Shown here: piece after piece, positions 1-10,412 of the stretch | How the letters are laid out: each line of letters opens with the position of its first letter | How positions within the stretch are numbered: the stretch's first letter is position 1 | Origin: Prorocentrum cordatum | Lineage: Eukaryota; Sar; Dinophyceae; Prorocentrales; Prorocentraceae | Direction: 5' to 3' | NCBI GenBank assembly: GCA_963575745.1 | Contig: CAUYUJ010018867.1 | Location: 53,501 to 117,500, forward strand | DNA length: 64,000 nt | Made by a program: the position numbers and the translations under genes | Notes under the pieces: model-generated | What the model saw: the letters and a program-made list of their open reading frames with translations, nothing else | What the model was told of the DNA's origin: nothing | Databases searched by the model: none

Positions 1-2300
1 CACCCCTCCGTGCAGGCACGGAGCGCAAGCTCCGGGCGGCGACGACGCGGCGACGACCGCCCACGGGCCCCGCAGGCAGGGGCCGACCCCGCCGGCGCGA
101 CGAGGGCGGCGCACCAAGGCGGCGACGAGGCGTCGACGGGCGGGCACTGGCCCGAGACCACGGCAACCTCAGCCGGTGCACGCCTCGGAGCACGAGGCGG
201 CGCCCGGCGGCGTGGCGGGAGCTGAGCGAGGGCCCGGCGCACGAGGCGGCGACGGGGGGGGCACGCGGCGAGGCCCTGGCAGACCAGCCCCGGGCGCAAG
301 CACTGCCTGCAGACTGGAAGTGCAGAGGTGCACTGTGTGTGCATCAGCACACTTAGACATCCACGCGTATATGCCCATCAACACGTGTGTGTCTACGTAC
401 CTGCATGTACACACAAATGTGTGCAAGAGGATGTATGTTCACGCGTATACATATAGAATTCCATCCCCCGATACCATATTTTTTGAATAGTGGCTCGTCT
501 AGCCCAACATCCCCCAAACCCTCTCTGATTCCTACCCCTCAGTGTTTCATGTGTTTGCCGCATCATCCACGCGTTGCTTTCTTCTATATTATCTTCGTCT
601 TGCTCGATAAACACATATTATTTACCTCTGTACGGCCCTCCTCCCGTACTTGCCGCAATACGAGTGAAGCATCGGGTCTGCCCCAAAGCTCAGAACATCA
701 ATGAATTACTGGATGAACAGGCCATCCTGGCTTGGGCACAGCATGGGCCACACGCAATCCAAAATTACACCCGGCATGGCACTGGTGACATTCAACATGT
801 CAAGCACAAGTGGACAAGAGAGCCCGAACGCTTCCAAGTTGGCGTGCCAATACTCTGTAACACAAATCAAGGTGCGCGCATGTGATTATGCACAGGCTCA
901 CAGACAAGCATACACACACACACGGGCGACGGCGAACATGAATATGCAGACCCAATCTCGACGCTCCTCCACCAAACCTTGGCACTATCCTTCTCCTCTT
1001 CCTCCTCCTCCTCCTCGTTTTCAGTTTCCTCTTCTCATCCCCCTCTTCCTCTTCCTCCTCTTCCTCCTTTTCATCGTCCTTCTCTAGCATGTCCCCCTGT
1101 CTCTCTTACACCTGTGATTTCTTGTCCTCGCACGTTGATTGGAACATTCGGTCGATGGCGGTAACCAGTGGTGAAAATTCCGCCACTGTGCCGTTGGCAC
1201 GTGGTGAAATGCCACGCACTGTTCTGGTAAATGTTACCCGGCCAAACGTAAAAAATGATAGCACGTACAAAATCAGGGCAAGCTAAAAAACTGAAAGACT
1301 GCCTCGACCAATGGCCACCGGTACCTGCTCGACGTGGTGGTGCGGTTAACAGAAAGGAAAAGTAAGAAAAGTAAAGAAAATAGCCAACAGAGAAGGGAGA
1401 TAAGGGGAAAAAAAGGGAAGAGAAAAAAAGGAAGATGATAGGACAAGGGAGAAAAGGGAAGAGAATGAAGAAAGTATGATCAGAGAAGGAGCTGAATAAG
1501 GAAGAAAAGGAAGGAGGAGGAATGAAGAGAGATTGCAGAGGAAGAGGAGGGATGAGAAAAAAGAATGGTACGAAAAGGAAAAGAGAAAGCTATGGGAAGC
1601 CACGACTGCAGCCCGGTGAACTGGCGCACAAACGATGAGGACAAAAAAACCTCCCCGTTGTCCAAAACGCCATGGTCGGCGCACGGACCTCCCAGTCGGA
1701 TTGGCTCTGCCCGCTGGAGCGGGCCGACCCTTGCCCGTTGCTCGCCCGCCGCTCGCTCTCCACCCGCTCCGCGCTCGTCGAGATCGGGCGCCGCCGCCTC
1801 GGCCGACGCCCCGTGCGCTCGCGTGTTCCCCCTCCTGCTGCCTTCTCTTCCGCTTCCCTGCCCACCACTCCCTCCCTCCCGCTCGTCTTCTATGTGTTTC
1901 TCTTCTTCATCCTTCTGCCGTGCTGCCATTGTCGTCGTCCTTCGCCCGTCCCGCCGGCCTCCCTTTCGTCTCCTGTCTCTCCCGTTCCTGGCCATCTTGC
2001 TCGGCACGCGCGCACTGCGCATTGCCCCACCTCGGGTTGGGCCTTCTCTTATGGCCGTTGCTGCTGTCTTGGCGCCAACTTGTTGCTATTCACTCGTTTC
2101 TGGCCCATCGCGCTGGGGCGTCATCGCGGGTTTAGCTGTCCTGTGTTGGTTCGTTGGTTCGTCCTTTCCGGTTTCCATCTTCTCGCCTCATCGACTTGTC
2201 AGATCGCATTGCGCGATGTCTTGATACGCTCCTGAAACGTTCCTGGCATGGCAACGGAGTCCATCACGGAAACTGTTGGTTACAATGTTTTGCGCGCGTC
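1..2300. other. No recognisable gene; GC-rich start, pyrimidine and purine tracts
   Basis: The first 300 bases are GC-rich. From about 330 the DNA becomes mixed with CA/TG-rich stretches. A CT-rich tract lies at about 985-1085, a purine-rich tract (GGAAAAGAAGG-like) at about 1350-1570, and a C/T-rich stretch at about 1740-2010. Reading frames in these tracts are open in several frames at once, which is what low complexity gives. Some of it could be 3' untranslated sequence of old LINE copies, because similar tracts adjoin the LINE ends at 3.5-4.1 and 7.1-7.5 kb. Confidence 0.5.
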
Positions 2301-2489
2301 ATTCGATTCAAGTGTTTCCCCAAGCCTCGTGCGTTGGGTTCTCGTCTCGAATAAAAGCACTGCGGTCTCCACCTTCATCTCTCCTCATTCCTCATGCCTC
2401 CTGCCTCCTGCCTCGCCCGTCCTCTCTGGTGGTTTGCCAGGGAACTGCGACATGTGAAATTGTCGCCATTTTCAGAGATCGTTGGGACT

Positions 2490-2930
2490 GCCAGCATGGT
2501 GGGTACCAAATGCAGATTCAGAATAGGCCTCGCCCTCCTTGGGTGGCTGCGCTCTGCGACAGTGTCGCCACTTTTCGGGTGGACCTCATTGGGTACCGCA
2601 CGCAGACCCATACAATACAAGACCTCGCCCTCCATGGGGGTCAGAAATCTGCGAAATCGCCGCCGGTTTTCGAAGGCTACTCGGGAGGGCTGCACAGTGG
2701 GCACCGAAACTCTCGCCGTTCCCAGCACAGCGAATGTCGGAAGGGGGCTGTGCGCTACGAAACTGTCGCCACTTTTCGAAGGCTGCCGGGGGGGTCACCA
2801 TAGTGGCTCCCGATCGCAGACTCGAATGCACCTTGTTGTCCCTGGGGGGCAGCGATCTGCGACGGAACTGACGCTACTTCTGAGGAGTGCTGGGAGGACC
2901 CGCGCAGCGGGAACCGAATGCAGACTCATG
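2490..2930. repeat. Degenerate tandem repeat, about 105-bp units
   Basis: Four to five diverged units follow one another. Each runs through a GTGGGTACC / GTGGGCACCGAA-like start, a CAGACTC-like stretch, a CTCGCCCTCC..GGGGG stretch, then TCTGCGA.A.TGTCGCC and ACTTTTCG.AGGCT. Successive CAGA landmarks fall near 2512, 2599 and 2817. No coding signal was recognised. Confidence 0.6.
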
Positions 2931-2954
2931 CTAATCCACGCTCCCGGGGTGCTG

Positions 2955-3030
2955 CCGCTTCTACAAACCTGCAACCATTTTCGGGAAGCGGCTGATATCT
3001 ACAAACCTGCAACTATTTTCGGGGTTGCCG
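2955..3030 (+). repeat. Short direct repeat (CTACAAACCTGCAA..ATTTTCGGG)
   Basis: Two adjacent copies of CTACAAACCTGCAACCATTT / CTACAAACCTGCAACTATTT, each followed by TCGGG, lie about 40 bp apart at the end of the preceding tandem array. Confidence 0.6.
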
Positions 3031-3094
3031 GGGGGCCAGCGCAATGGCGCCATACCCACGCTTAACCAAGCGACCTCTGAAATTGTTCGTTCCG

Positions 3095-3330
3095 TATTTC
3101 GTTTCGTTTCTTCCCTTTCTTTTCCTCGGGCTCCTCGGCATCATCGCCGCTACCTCGTCTATCCTGTGCGTTGCGTCCCCGGCATTTCTGCGTGCCGCCC
3201 GCTTGCCGCCGATCGCCTCTGCAATGTACTGCCGGACTTAATTGTGGCCGCTGACATCGCGGATGAGTTCCAAAGTCGATTGGCGGCCCCCTTGCGGTTT
3301 CGTGCAGCTTCTGGCCACGCGTCACCCACT
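3095..3330 (+). pseudogene. LINE ORF2 C-terminal fragment (plus strand)
   Basis: The plus-strand translation contains PRAPRHHRRYL and then LCNVLPDLIVAADIADEFQS. This corresponds to the C-terminus of the intact LINE at 15.2-20.3 kb (RAPRRHRRHL .. YNLLPDFVISATSVSRFQGR). It is therefore a short 3' piece of the same or a sister LINE family in the orientation opposite to its neighbours. There is no RT core and the frame is open only by chance around it. The match is by eye over about 70 residues. Confidence 0.55.
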
Positions 3331-3559
3331 GCGTTTTCGAGGCGCAATGCGTATTGCAACCATTGTCTCAGCAATTTCTGTGATTGGTACGGGTAATCAA
3401 CGGTGTTGGTTTGGCTGTGTTATCGTCTGTTTTTTTCGTTATGTCCCTTCCTTCTTCCCTTCTTCTCAAATTTCCCCGCGCGATTTCCCCGTTTTTTTTC
3501 CTACGCAGCCTCACGGGGATGAACCAAACCACACACGGGTCACACCAGCGTCAAAGTGC

Positions 3560-4070
3560 ACTAAAAAATCAAAGAAAAAATCAGCAAGAGACGGAGAGAG
3601 AAAGCGGAACGAGGAAGAAAGGCGGAAGACAAGACGAAGACGAACAGAGAACAAGAAGAAGAAGAAAAAAAAAAAAAAACAAAAAAAAAAGGAAGAGGAC
3701 GAGAGAAGAAAACGAGAGGGAGGGAGGGAGGGAAAAGGGCGCGGCAAGCAGGCAAGCAAGCAGGGGGGGAGCGAGGAAGAGAAGGAGAGGGACGGCACCG
3801 GACGCGCCAGGCGAGGAAACAACAACGAAAAAAAGAAACGCCTGCGGACCGAGCACCGCTCTTTATATTATTTTTTAGATTGTTTTTTATTTATTTTTTG
3901 AGGAGAGAGGGAGACGGCGGAGGAGAGGAGGGAGACGGCGGACGACGGCAACGACAGCAGCAAGCAGGAGAAGAGAGGGGGGAGGGGAGGAGGGGAAGGA
4001 AAAGAAGGACGAAGAAAGAAGACAATAACAAAAAAGAAGGGAGAGGGAAAGAGACAAAGCCAGCCGGGCG
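3560..4070. repeat. Two purine-rich tracts with an AT-rich break
   Basis: About 3560-3835 and 3900-4060 are almost pure A/G on the plus strand (AAGAAGAAGAAAAAAAAAA, GGGAGGGAGGG, GGAGACGGCGGA). They are separated by an AT-rich piece (TTTATATTATTTTTTAGATT) at 3860-3898. The segment CACCGGACGCGCCAGGCGAG .. CGCCTGCGGACCGAGCACCG recurs in nearly the same form at 7289-7335 beside another LINE end. The tracts are best read as 3' untranslated sequence of LINE copies. Confidence 0.55.
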
Positions 4071-4320
4071 GCTGCCAGCCCTGGCACCGGCGCAAAGGGT
4101 GGTTAGCAAACGGAACGCGGCAGCTTAAAGTATTTGCCCAGTTAGGGTACGAATCAGCCATATTCCTAAGCAAAGCTTGGAGAAGCGCTTGAAAGTCGAG
4201 GACAGTTTTAGCGGTTCCGCCGGCGGTGTTTGCATGGCCGTGCTGCGCCGGACATCCAGGCAAATCATCCAATTCGTCCGGATTCTTCGAAGTCTAAAGG
4301 TCGATGATCTGTCCAAATTT
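3870..4320 (-). pseudogene. LINE ORF2 3' fragment
   Basis: On the minus strand the translation LSCRVPFANHPLRRCQGW at about 4065-4125 matches the last residues of the intact LINE ORF2 (SSRVPLASHPLRVCRDWRG). The preceding ALLQALLRNMADSYPNWANT matches RLQRLLRARATCCEDWSST. Only the extreme C-terminus survives; a TIR element begins about 215 bp upstream. Purine-rich plus-strand sequence downstream fits a LINE 3' UTR. Confidence 0.55.
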
Positions 4321-4536
4321 TACTATTTTTAGAATCGTGCTTCATCTGTCCAAACTATGCCCGTTGCTGTTTTCGACGCCCCGCGCAGGCCTTCATGGTT
4401 TTTGCTCCCGTGCGTCTGCTCGCGCCGAGCAGGCTGGTGCGCAAGACGGATTTCGAGTTTTGCAGAATGCGCGCTGGTTCTCGTTTACCTGACTATTCCC
4501 TTCTTTTTGTTGGCTCAAAATACCCTTGAACGAGTG

Positions 4537-5207
4537 ACTCGTGGAGCTTCCCTAAAAGCGTTAGCGGCGAAGCTAGAAGAGCAATTCCGGCAAGCTGGGA
4601 AGCTAGTTCGCAAAAAAAATCTCGACGGAAGTTTTGCATAATTTTGCTCGGTTGAAATTCGATTTCTCGAAATTCAGCCATTCGTGAGAGCTCTAGTATT
4701 TGTCCCCCCATCTTCGATCTTACCCCCGCTCGCCGTCTCAATCTCAGCTCGATCGGGTACATACTACTGTCGGGATCGGCTGTTTCGCGTCATCTTGACG
4801 GGTGCTGTCGGTTTACTCAACTCAACTCGAGCTATAGGATAGCTACAGAGCTGGTAGGCACACGTAATCGATTTAGAATCGTCAGGCGCGTTCGACTGAA
4901 GTATCCAGATGTCTGAACTCGGTCTGCTATTCGAGCTAGGTCAAAACTATTCGTACTCTACTTATTCTTTTGGAGATGATGATGAGTTGTTTTGACAAAA
5001 CTCGAGCTGCTGATGAGCTACAGAGCTCTTCGGCACAAAAATCGGAAAGAAATCATAAGGCGCGATAGTCTGAAGTATCTAGACGCCCGAATTCGGCCTG
5101 CTATCAGCACTCCTTCTTCTCCCCCACGTCCTCTTCTATGAGACCGCGCCCTCGCGCGCGCAATGCGCGATTGCCGCGCCCGCATTGCACGAGGAAACTC
5201 TACGAGT
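4537..5207 (+). mobile_element. Non-autonomous TIR element, copy 1
   Basis: The left end is ACTCGTGGAGCTTCC (4537-4551) and the right end GGAAACTCTACGAGT (5193-5207), inverted with 13 of 15 positions matching. Inside, a 5' block with AGCGTTAGCGGCGAAGCTAG and TCGACGGAAGTTTTGCATAA is followed by about two tandem units (from about 4826 and 5001). Each unit carries ACTCGAGCT, GCTACAGAGCT, an AATCGATTTAGAATCG-like stretch and a CTCGGTCTGCTAT-like stretch. No transposase ORF is present. Related copies lie at 6354-7015 and, with perfect TIRs and inverted, at 10413-11481. Confidence 0.7.
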
Positions 5208-5364
5208 TCCCGGCGGTAACCAAGGGAGACCAAACAAATTTCAGAGGCAATCTAGACGGCCCCTCGATTCAGCGCCTTCTGCGATAGGCCCCCAGCGACG
5301 ACGTCCAGGCGCCACAGACGAGAGAGGCAACGTCAGCGCGAGCTTGCACATGCTTTCGCTCGCG

Positions 5365-6260
5365 TCAAACATGTTCTGCGTTTTTTTTGTTATTGTTATT
5401 ATTATTTACAGCCTCGGGACATGACAGCACGCTCACAAGGTGTCAGATTAAGGATCTGATGTTGATACAAAAAACTGTGAGATCAGAAGCGTCAACAGGT
5501 GGCGTCGGCTGGGAGTTGCCACAGCCACCACCTGGAGGATGAGATACATTTGCTGGCTCTGCCTGAGCAAAAAACTCATGCAGACAGCGCGGCGAGGAGG
5601 AAGGTTGAGTAGGCGGAGGAGGCCGGGAACACGAGGAGGGAGGACGAACAGGTAAGGCGGATCGAAAACCTGGGCGGAAGCAGTTCGAAAAATCCTCCTC
5701 CGTGAAATTCCGACTGGACCGGGACTCGCGAGAGAGAAATCGACGTTGGAAGGCGGATTCGGATCGGAGGCCCCAGCGTCTCGATCGACGCGCAGGGGGC
5801 CGCGCACTGCTCACAGAGCGAGGAGCGGCGGGATACGCAGAGAGCGAAGAAAGAGGATGAGAAGTGTGACAAAACTGCACGCGACCCCTTTCATTCTCAA
5901 GCGACAGATCGCTGAATGGCGCGCAAAAACTGCCGGTCAAGTCCCCAGATTCCCGCCTAAATCCGGCGGCGCTGCCGCGAGGGGCCCTGGCCTTCAATTT
6001 CTTCTCGGCCTCGCGGAGGGCCCAATCCCTCATGGGGTCACCGGGCGCGGGAGCTACGACGCCGCCCTGGCCCTTGCCAGTACCTTTCAGCAAACTCTGA
6101 GACAACGCGGTAGATTCGCCAGGACGCGCTGCAGCAGCAGCTCCGATTGCCATGGCGTGACGCTGACAGAATCGAACAGGCGTGTGAATTGTGAGAAATG
6201 CTCCACCAGGAGCTTATGGGCTTCTAGGAATCATATTCATGTGTTTGTTGACGGGCGATT
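5365..6260 (-). mobile_element. Internally deleted LINE copy
   Basis: On the minus strand the copy runs from a 5' leader resembling that of the intact LINE (CTCCAGCAGGAGCT-like), through the end of ORF1 and the start of ORF2, and then directly into the family's 3' tail (GTCATGTCCCGAGGCTG followed by TAAATAATAATAACAATAAC, 5380-5420). Most of ORF1, nearly all of the endonuclease and the whole RT are missing. The 3' tail signature is shared with the copies ending at 15173 and 23455. It could be a mobilised non-autonomous derivative or a simple deletion. Confidence 0.7.
5443..6153 (-). pseudogene. Fused LINE ORF1-ORF2 remnant, continuous across the ORF1 stop position
   Basis: The 236-residue frame contains RDWALREAEKKLKARAPR (ORF1 C-terminus; intact copy RDWALREAEKKLKNRVPR) and APFSDLSLENERGRVQFC, where the intact copy has a TAG after DLTL. 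It then continues into the proline/arginine linker and the first endonuclease motif VDASDLTVFCINIRS before a stop. At the position of the amber codon this copy has GAG (5896-5898), so ORF1 and ORF2 are one reading frame here. ORF1 has lost its coiled-coil and RNA-binding region between GKGQGG and DPMRDWAL. It cannot make an active endonuclease or RT. Confidence 0.75.
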
Positions 6261-6353
6261 GTGACGACCTTGCGCGGTCTTTCTATACCGGCCCATTGAT
6301 GCTTCATGTCGTAGCGGAATAGGCTGCCCATAATCTCGAGGTCAGTGATGGTG

Positions 6354-7015
6354 ACTCGAGCTTCCTTAAGAGCGTTAGCGGCGAAGCTAGAAGAGAAATC
6401 CCGGCGCGCTGGGAGGCTACGTGACAAAAAAAACTCGACGGAAGTTTTGCATAATTTTGCTCGGTTTAATTCGACTTCTCAAAATTTGAACATTCAGATC
6501 TGATTCCCGCTCGCCATCTTAATCTCAGCTCGAACGGGTATCGGCCGTTCGAGTCATTGTGACAAACGCTGTCGGACTTCCGACCTTAACTCGAGCTTTA
6601 AAACCGCTACAAAGCTGGTATGCACACTTTAATCGATCTAGAATCATCAGGCGCGTTCGTCTCCCCAGCATCTACGGCTCAACTCGGTCTGCTACTCGAG
6701 CTAGGTCCGCGAAACTATGGGTACTCTACTATTTTTTGTGAAAACGATGATGAATTTCTTCACTTTACTCGAACTGCAAATCAACTACAAAAATCTTCGT
6801 CATCAAACGCGATGGTCTCGCGTATCCCGTCTGCTATCAACACTGGGGCTGGAAACCTATTCGTACTCTGCTAATTTCTCGGAAATGGTGCACTTAACTC
6901 GAGAACTGCAGATGAACTACAAAACTGTTAAAAATCTGAAAGAAATCATCAAACGCGCTACCTTAACGCATCTGGACGCCTGATCTCGGCCTGCTATCAG
7001 CGCTGGGCCGAAGTA
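6354..7015 (+). mobile_element. Non-autonomous TIR element, copy 2 (one end degraded)
   Basis: The left end ACTCGAGCTTCC (6354-6365) and the interior (AAGAGCGTTAGCGGCGAAGC, TCGACGGAAGTTTTGCATAA, CTCGCCATCTTAATCTCAGC) match copy 1. About three tandem units follow (from about 6589, 6768 and 6897) with ACTCGAGCT / CTCGGTCTGCTA landmarks. No clean right terminal repeat is visible near 7015, so that end is truncated or diverged. Confidence 0.6.
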
Positions 7016-7029
7016 CTAATCGTGTGCTC

Positions 7030-7700
7030 CTAATGTTTCGATTTTTTTCTATCGGACCTCTGCAGTACATCACGGCGCCATTCGGCAAATGAAACAATAA
7101 AACCAAGGGACAAGACAGGATAGATGGCGGAACGGCGGTCGCCAGAGCCAGCGCAGCACCGGCAGGCGATGCCCCGCTGGAGGGGGACAGGGAGAACGAA
7201 GAAGAAAGGCAGAAACAAACGAGTGAGGGAGGGACGGGAGAAGGCAGGCAGGCAGGCAGGAAAAAGGCGAGGAACAATGAGCGAGAAGCGCCGGACGCGC
7301 CCGGCGAGAAAAAACGCCTGCGGGCGGAGCACTGCTCAGACCCGCACGGGGGGGGCCAGAGGGATGAAAGACGGCGGACGACGGCAACGGAAGCAGCAAG
7401 CAGAAAGGCCGAGAGGGAAAAAAGACGAGAAAAACAGAACGGGACAAGAAAACGAGAAAGCTAATAAAACAGAAAGAAAGCAAAAAAGAGAAAAATCGGA
7501 CTGCCAAAAATAAACTTACGAAAACACCAACTGAAAAGCCGTGGCCAGAGACGATCTTACGGCAGCATCGACACGACGCAATTCGGAGCAAAGGCGTTGG
7601 AACAATTAACATTCTCAGCGGAGATGCTTGAAACAGGAAATAAATTCCACACTCTCGTGCCATCCATTGCGGAACGCAAGGTAGTCCGGGCATGGAAAAG
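7030..7700 (-). mobile_element. LINE 3' fragment that received a second LINE insertion
   Basis: The minus-strand translation LRSAMDGTRVWNLFPVSSIS .. RLWPRLFSW (about 7500-7680) matches the C-terminus of the neighbouring RT ORF (VRSALGGTRVYNLLPDSIIS .. SWPQLFSW). A purine-rich (plus strand) 3' UTR at 7120-7500 leads to the end GTACTGCAGAGGTCCGATAG followed by A-rich sequence at about 7030-7062. The next LINE copy has the same end at 7733-7767 and joins here, so that copy appears to have inserted into this one. Confidence 0.65.
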
Positions 7701-7814
7701 ACTCGCTCCTCGCAAGTAACAGAAGTGGCTTTTTTTTTCTATCGGACCTCTGCAGTACACCACGGCACCATTCGGCAATTCAAACATTAAAATTCAGGGA
7801 CAAGACAAAAAAAC

Positions 7815-10211
7815 TCATTCATCGGGCTGCCAAGAAAAATAATTACGAAGGCTGTGCGAAGCCATCGGCACACGCCAACTGAAAAGCTGTGGCCAAGACG
7901 ACCTTTCGGCAGAATCGGCACGAAGCAATTTGCAGAGAAGGCGCTGAAACAATTTGACATTGTCAGCAGAGATGATTGAGTCAGGAAGAAGGTTGTACAC
8001 TCTCGTGCCACCCAATGCGGAACGCACAAGGTAGTCAGGGGCACGGAGAGAACACGGGTCACGCAAGTGACGGAAGTGGCGACGAGGGGAGCGGGGAGGA
8101 GGAGGGGAGGAGTCAACGGAGAAAAAAGCACCGAAGCACGGAGGGCTGAAACCGAGTACAGTGCGGTGAATAAGGCCCAAGTTGGCTATATCTCTGCGGG
8201 CAGAAAGTGGGGCAAGATTAAAATTGCGCAAAGCTTCGTACTCAGTTATGCCCAGGGTTCGTAAAAAACCAGTCTGGACACGGTCAAGCGGCAACAATAC
8301 AGAATTCGAAGCGTGTGAGAAGGCTGGCGTGCGGCATTCAATGAACGAAAGAATGCGCGCTGTATATAAGACAACAAGCTCGGCGACAGCGCGGTGGCGC
8401 CGCGAGCGAAGCAAGGCCTGAAGTCGCCAACCACATTCGTGCACACACTCAGATACCGCATCTGACATGACAAGCTTGCAATCAAAAGATACACCGAGAA
8501 TTTTAAAGTTGCCACCAGAAGGGCGGCGACGTGAAATAATGTGCCGGCTCTCCTTCGAAGCTTCAAACACAACAGCATTGGCACGGCCCCATTCGTGCAG
8601 ACACGACTGGCACTGCCCAATAGTGGCAAAAATCTCGTCGTCAGAAGAGGAGGGGAGGAAAGGACGGAAGGCGTTGAGATCGTCGGCATAAACAACTTCT
8701 TGAAAGTGTAACCTGGCAATTGCTTCGCTGGCATCACCGAAAAAGATGTTCCAAAAGGGCGGGCCCAAAACGGTCCCTTGAAACACCATGTTGGTCATGC
8801 AAATGAGACGCGAGAAGGCACCGCCAACTGTAATGCGGGCCTTCCGGGCCTCCAGCCAGCTAGAAAAGACTGCGCACAGAGCCAGGGGGATACCCCAAGC
8901 GCGTAGCTTCGCGAGCAGGCGGTCCGAATTCACACGGTCAAAGGCGCCGGACACGTCGGAACAGTACAAACCGATCCGCGCTCCCTCTGCGAGAAGGCCA
9001 AGCCATGTTAGCAAGAAATAAGAAATCGCGTCTCCGGCGCCGCGCCCAGGGCAATACGCAAATTGAAAAGAACCATAACACAAAGAGCGGGACACACGGG
9101 GAGACAAGAAAGAAAGAAGAATACGTTCGGCGCACTTGGACAGCTGAGAAGTAAGATGAATTCCACGATAATTCACAGGATCATGCAAAGACCTCCGCTT
9201 GTGGAGGGGGCAGATATGATGCAAACGCCAAGGCTCCGGCCATCTGCCTGTGCGAATGATAGACCTAATCAAAATAGCAAGCGGCAAGGCGAGAGAGGCA
9301 GAACAGGCGACAAAAATGCGAACAGGAATCTCGTCAGGCCCTGTAGCGGAATCGCGTTTGAGCTGTGTAAGCACGTTAAAGACTTGTCTCACCCGGACGG
9401 GGAAAAAGTCAGTCTGCTCCACTGGAAGGCGCTGAGGAATGTCAGAAAAACAATTCCTCTCCACAGTTGGGATGGACCAGCGATCAGAAAACGAATTCGC
9501 GAAAAAATCTGCCTTCTCGTCAGCTCTGACGACCCACGCGCCATTGGCACGGCGAAGAGCAGGCGAAGATGACTTGACGGCCTTGCCGAACAGCTGGTTT
9601 GAAAGCCTCCACCAAGCTTTCGAACCACGCTGCAAAGAACGAAGCTTCAAACGAATTCTGTTACAATACGAATTAAAAGAATCTAAAAGAATTTTGCTGC
9701 AATCCTGAACTGCAAACGGAAACTCTGGAGAATCTGCAGCCGCGGCTTTGCGAGCGACAGCGTCGAAACATTCCTGCGTCAACCAAGGATGGCTCCACCG
9801 GACCGGCACAGAGACTTTGCGAACGTGACGCTCCGCAGCATTCAAAATATTCTCCGTCAGAAACTGTGCTCCAAAATCTGGGTCCCCGTTAAGGCAACTC
9901 CAATCTTTACAATTGAGCTCACGAGAGACGCACTTCAAATTCGAAGCATTAAACTGCCAACACATTCTCGTGCATAAGGAGACGGACAAAGGGGGAAAGA
10001 GGAGAGACAAAAAGACGACCCGATGATCAGCAATTCTCGGTAGGACTGACACTTCGGCAAACTCGTGCAAATCTGTCAAAATTAAATCAATTAAATATAG
10101 CTCTCTGGTAGGTTCGCGAACGATTTGTTCAAGACCATGACAATCGTGCAACTTCGATTCCATCTGGAGTCTGTCTGTTAGAATGTCGAAGCCCAATGGG
10201 ATTGTGGACAT
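7815..10211 (-). pseudogene. LINE ORF2: endonuclease end plus reverse transcriptase
   Basis: This 798-residue frame begins in the last part of an EEP-type endonuclease (YLIDLILTDL and IADHRVV, the SDH-like motif, about residue 60). It continues through a complete RT domain. RT motif A is LYCSDVSGAFD with the aspartate at about 419, and the catalytic YADD is at about 508-511. A C-terminal region with TRVYNLLPDSIIS ends in a TGA stop. The N-terminal endonuclease half is in another frame (IGDFNVHN at about 10220-10250) because of a one-base shift near 10150-10180, and farther upstream is separated by the TIR insertion. The RT itself is uninterrupted. The family resembles Jockey/CR1-like LINEs (EN-RT, no RNase H seen); the clade was not tested. 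Confidence 0.85.
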
Positions 10212-10375
10212 TAAAATCGCCGATTAGAAATACGCCTATGGCTGAAGATAGGTGCGTTTTCATCTCTGCAAACACACTTTGCAAGAAACTACTTCGGCGT
10301 AGAGAGGAGGACGGTAGAAATTGCCAAACAAAACAGGCCCGCAATCGAAATGAAATACAAACCAACAACTGGGCG

Positions 10376-10412
10376 CCGGCGGTAAACCGTCAACCTTTCT
10401 TACCGCCGGGGG
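10376..10412. repeat. Hairpin flanking the TIR element
   Basis: CCGGCGGTAA and TTACCGCCGG are perfect inverted 10-mers around AACCGTCAACC. A close copy (GGCGCCGGCGGTGAACCGTC .. GTCACCGCCGGG) lies at 20864-20904, again directly before CTCGTAGAGCT. Half of it (CCCGGCGGTAACC) follows the right end of copy 1 at 5208. It is probably part of the terminal structure of the TIR family. Confidence 0.6.
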
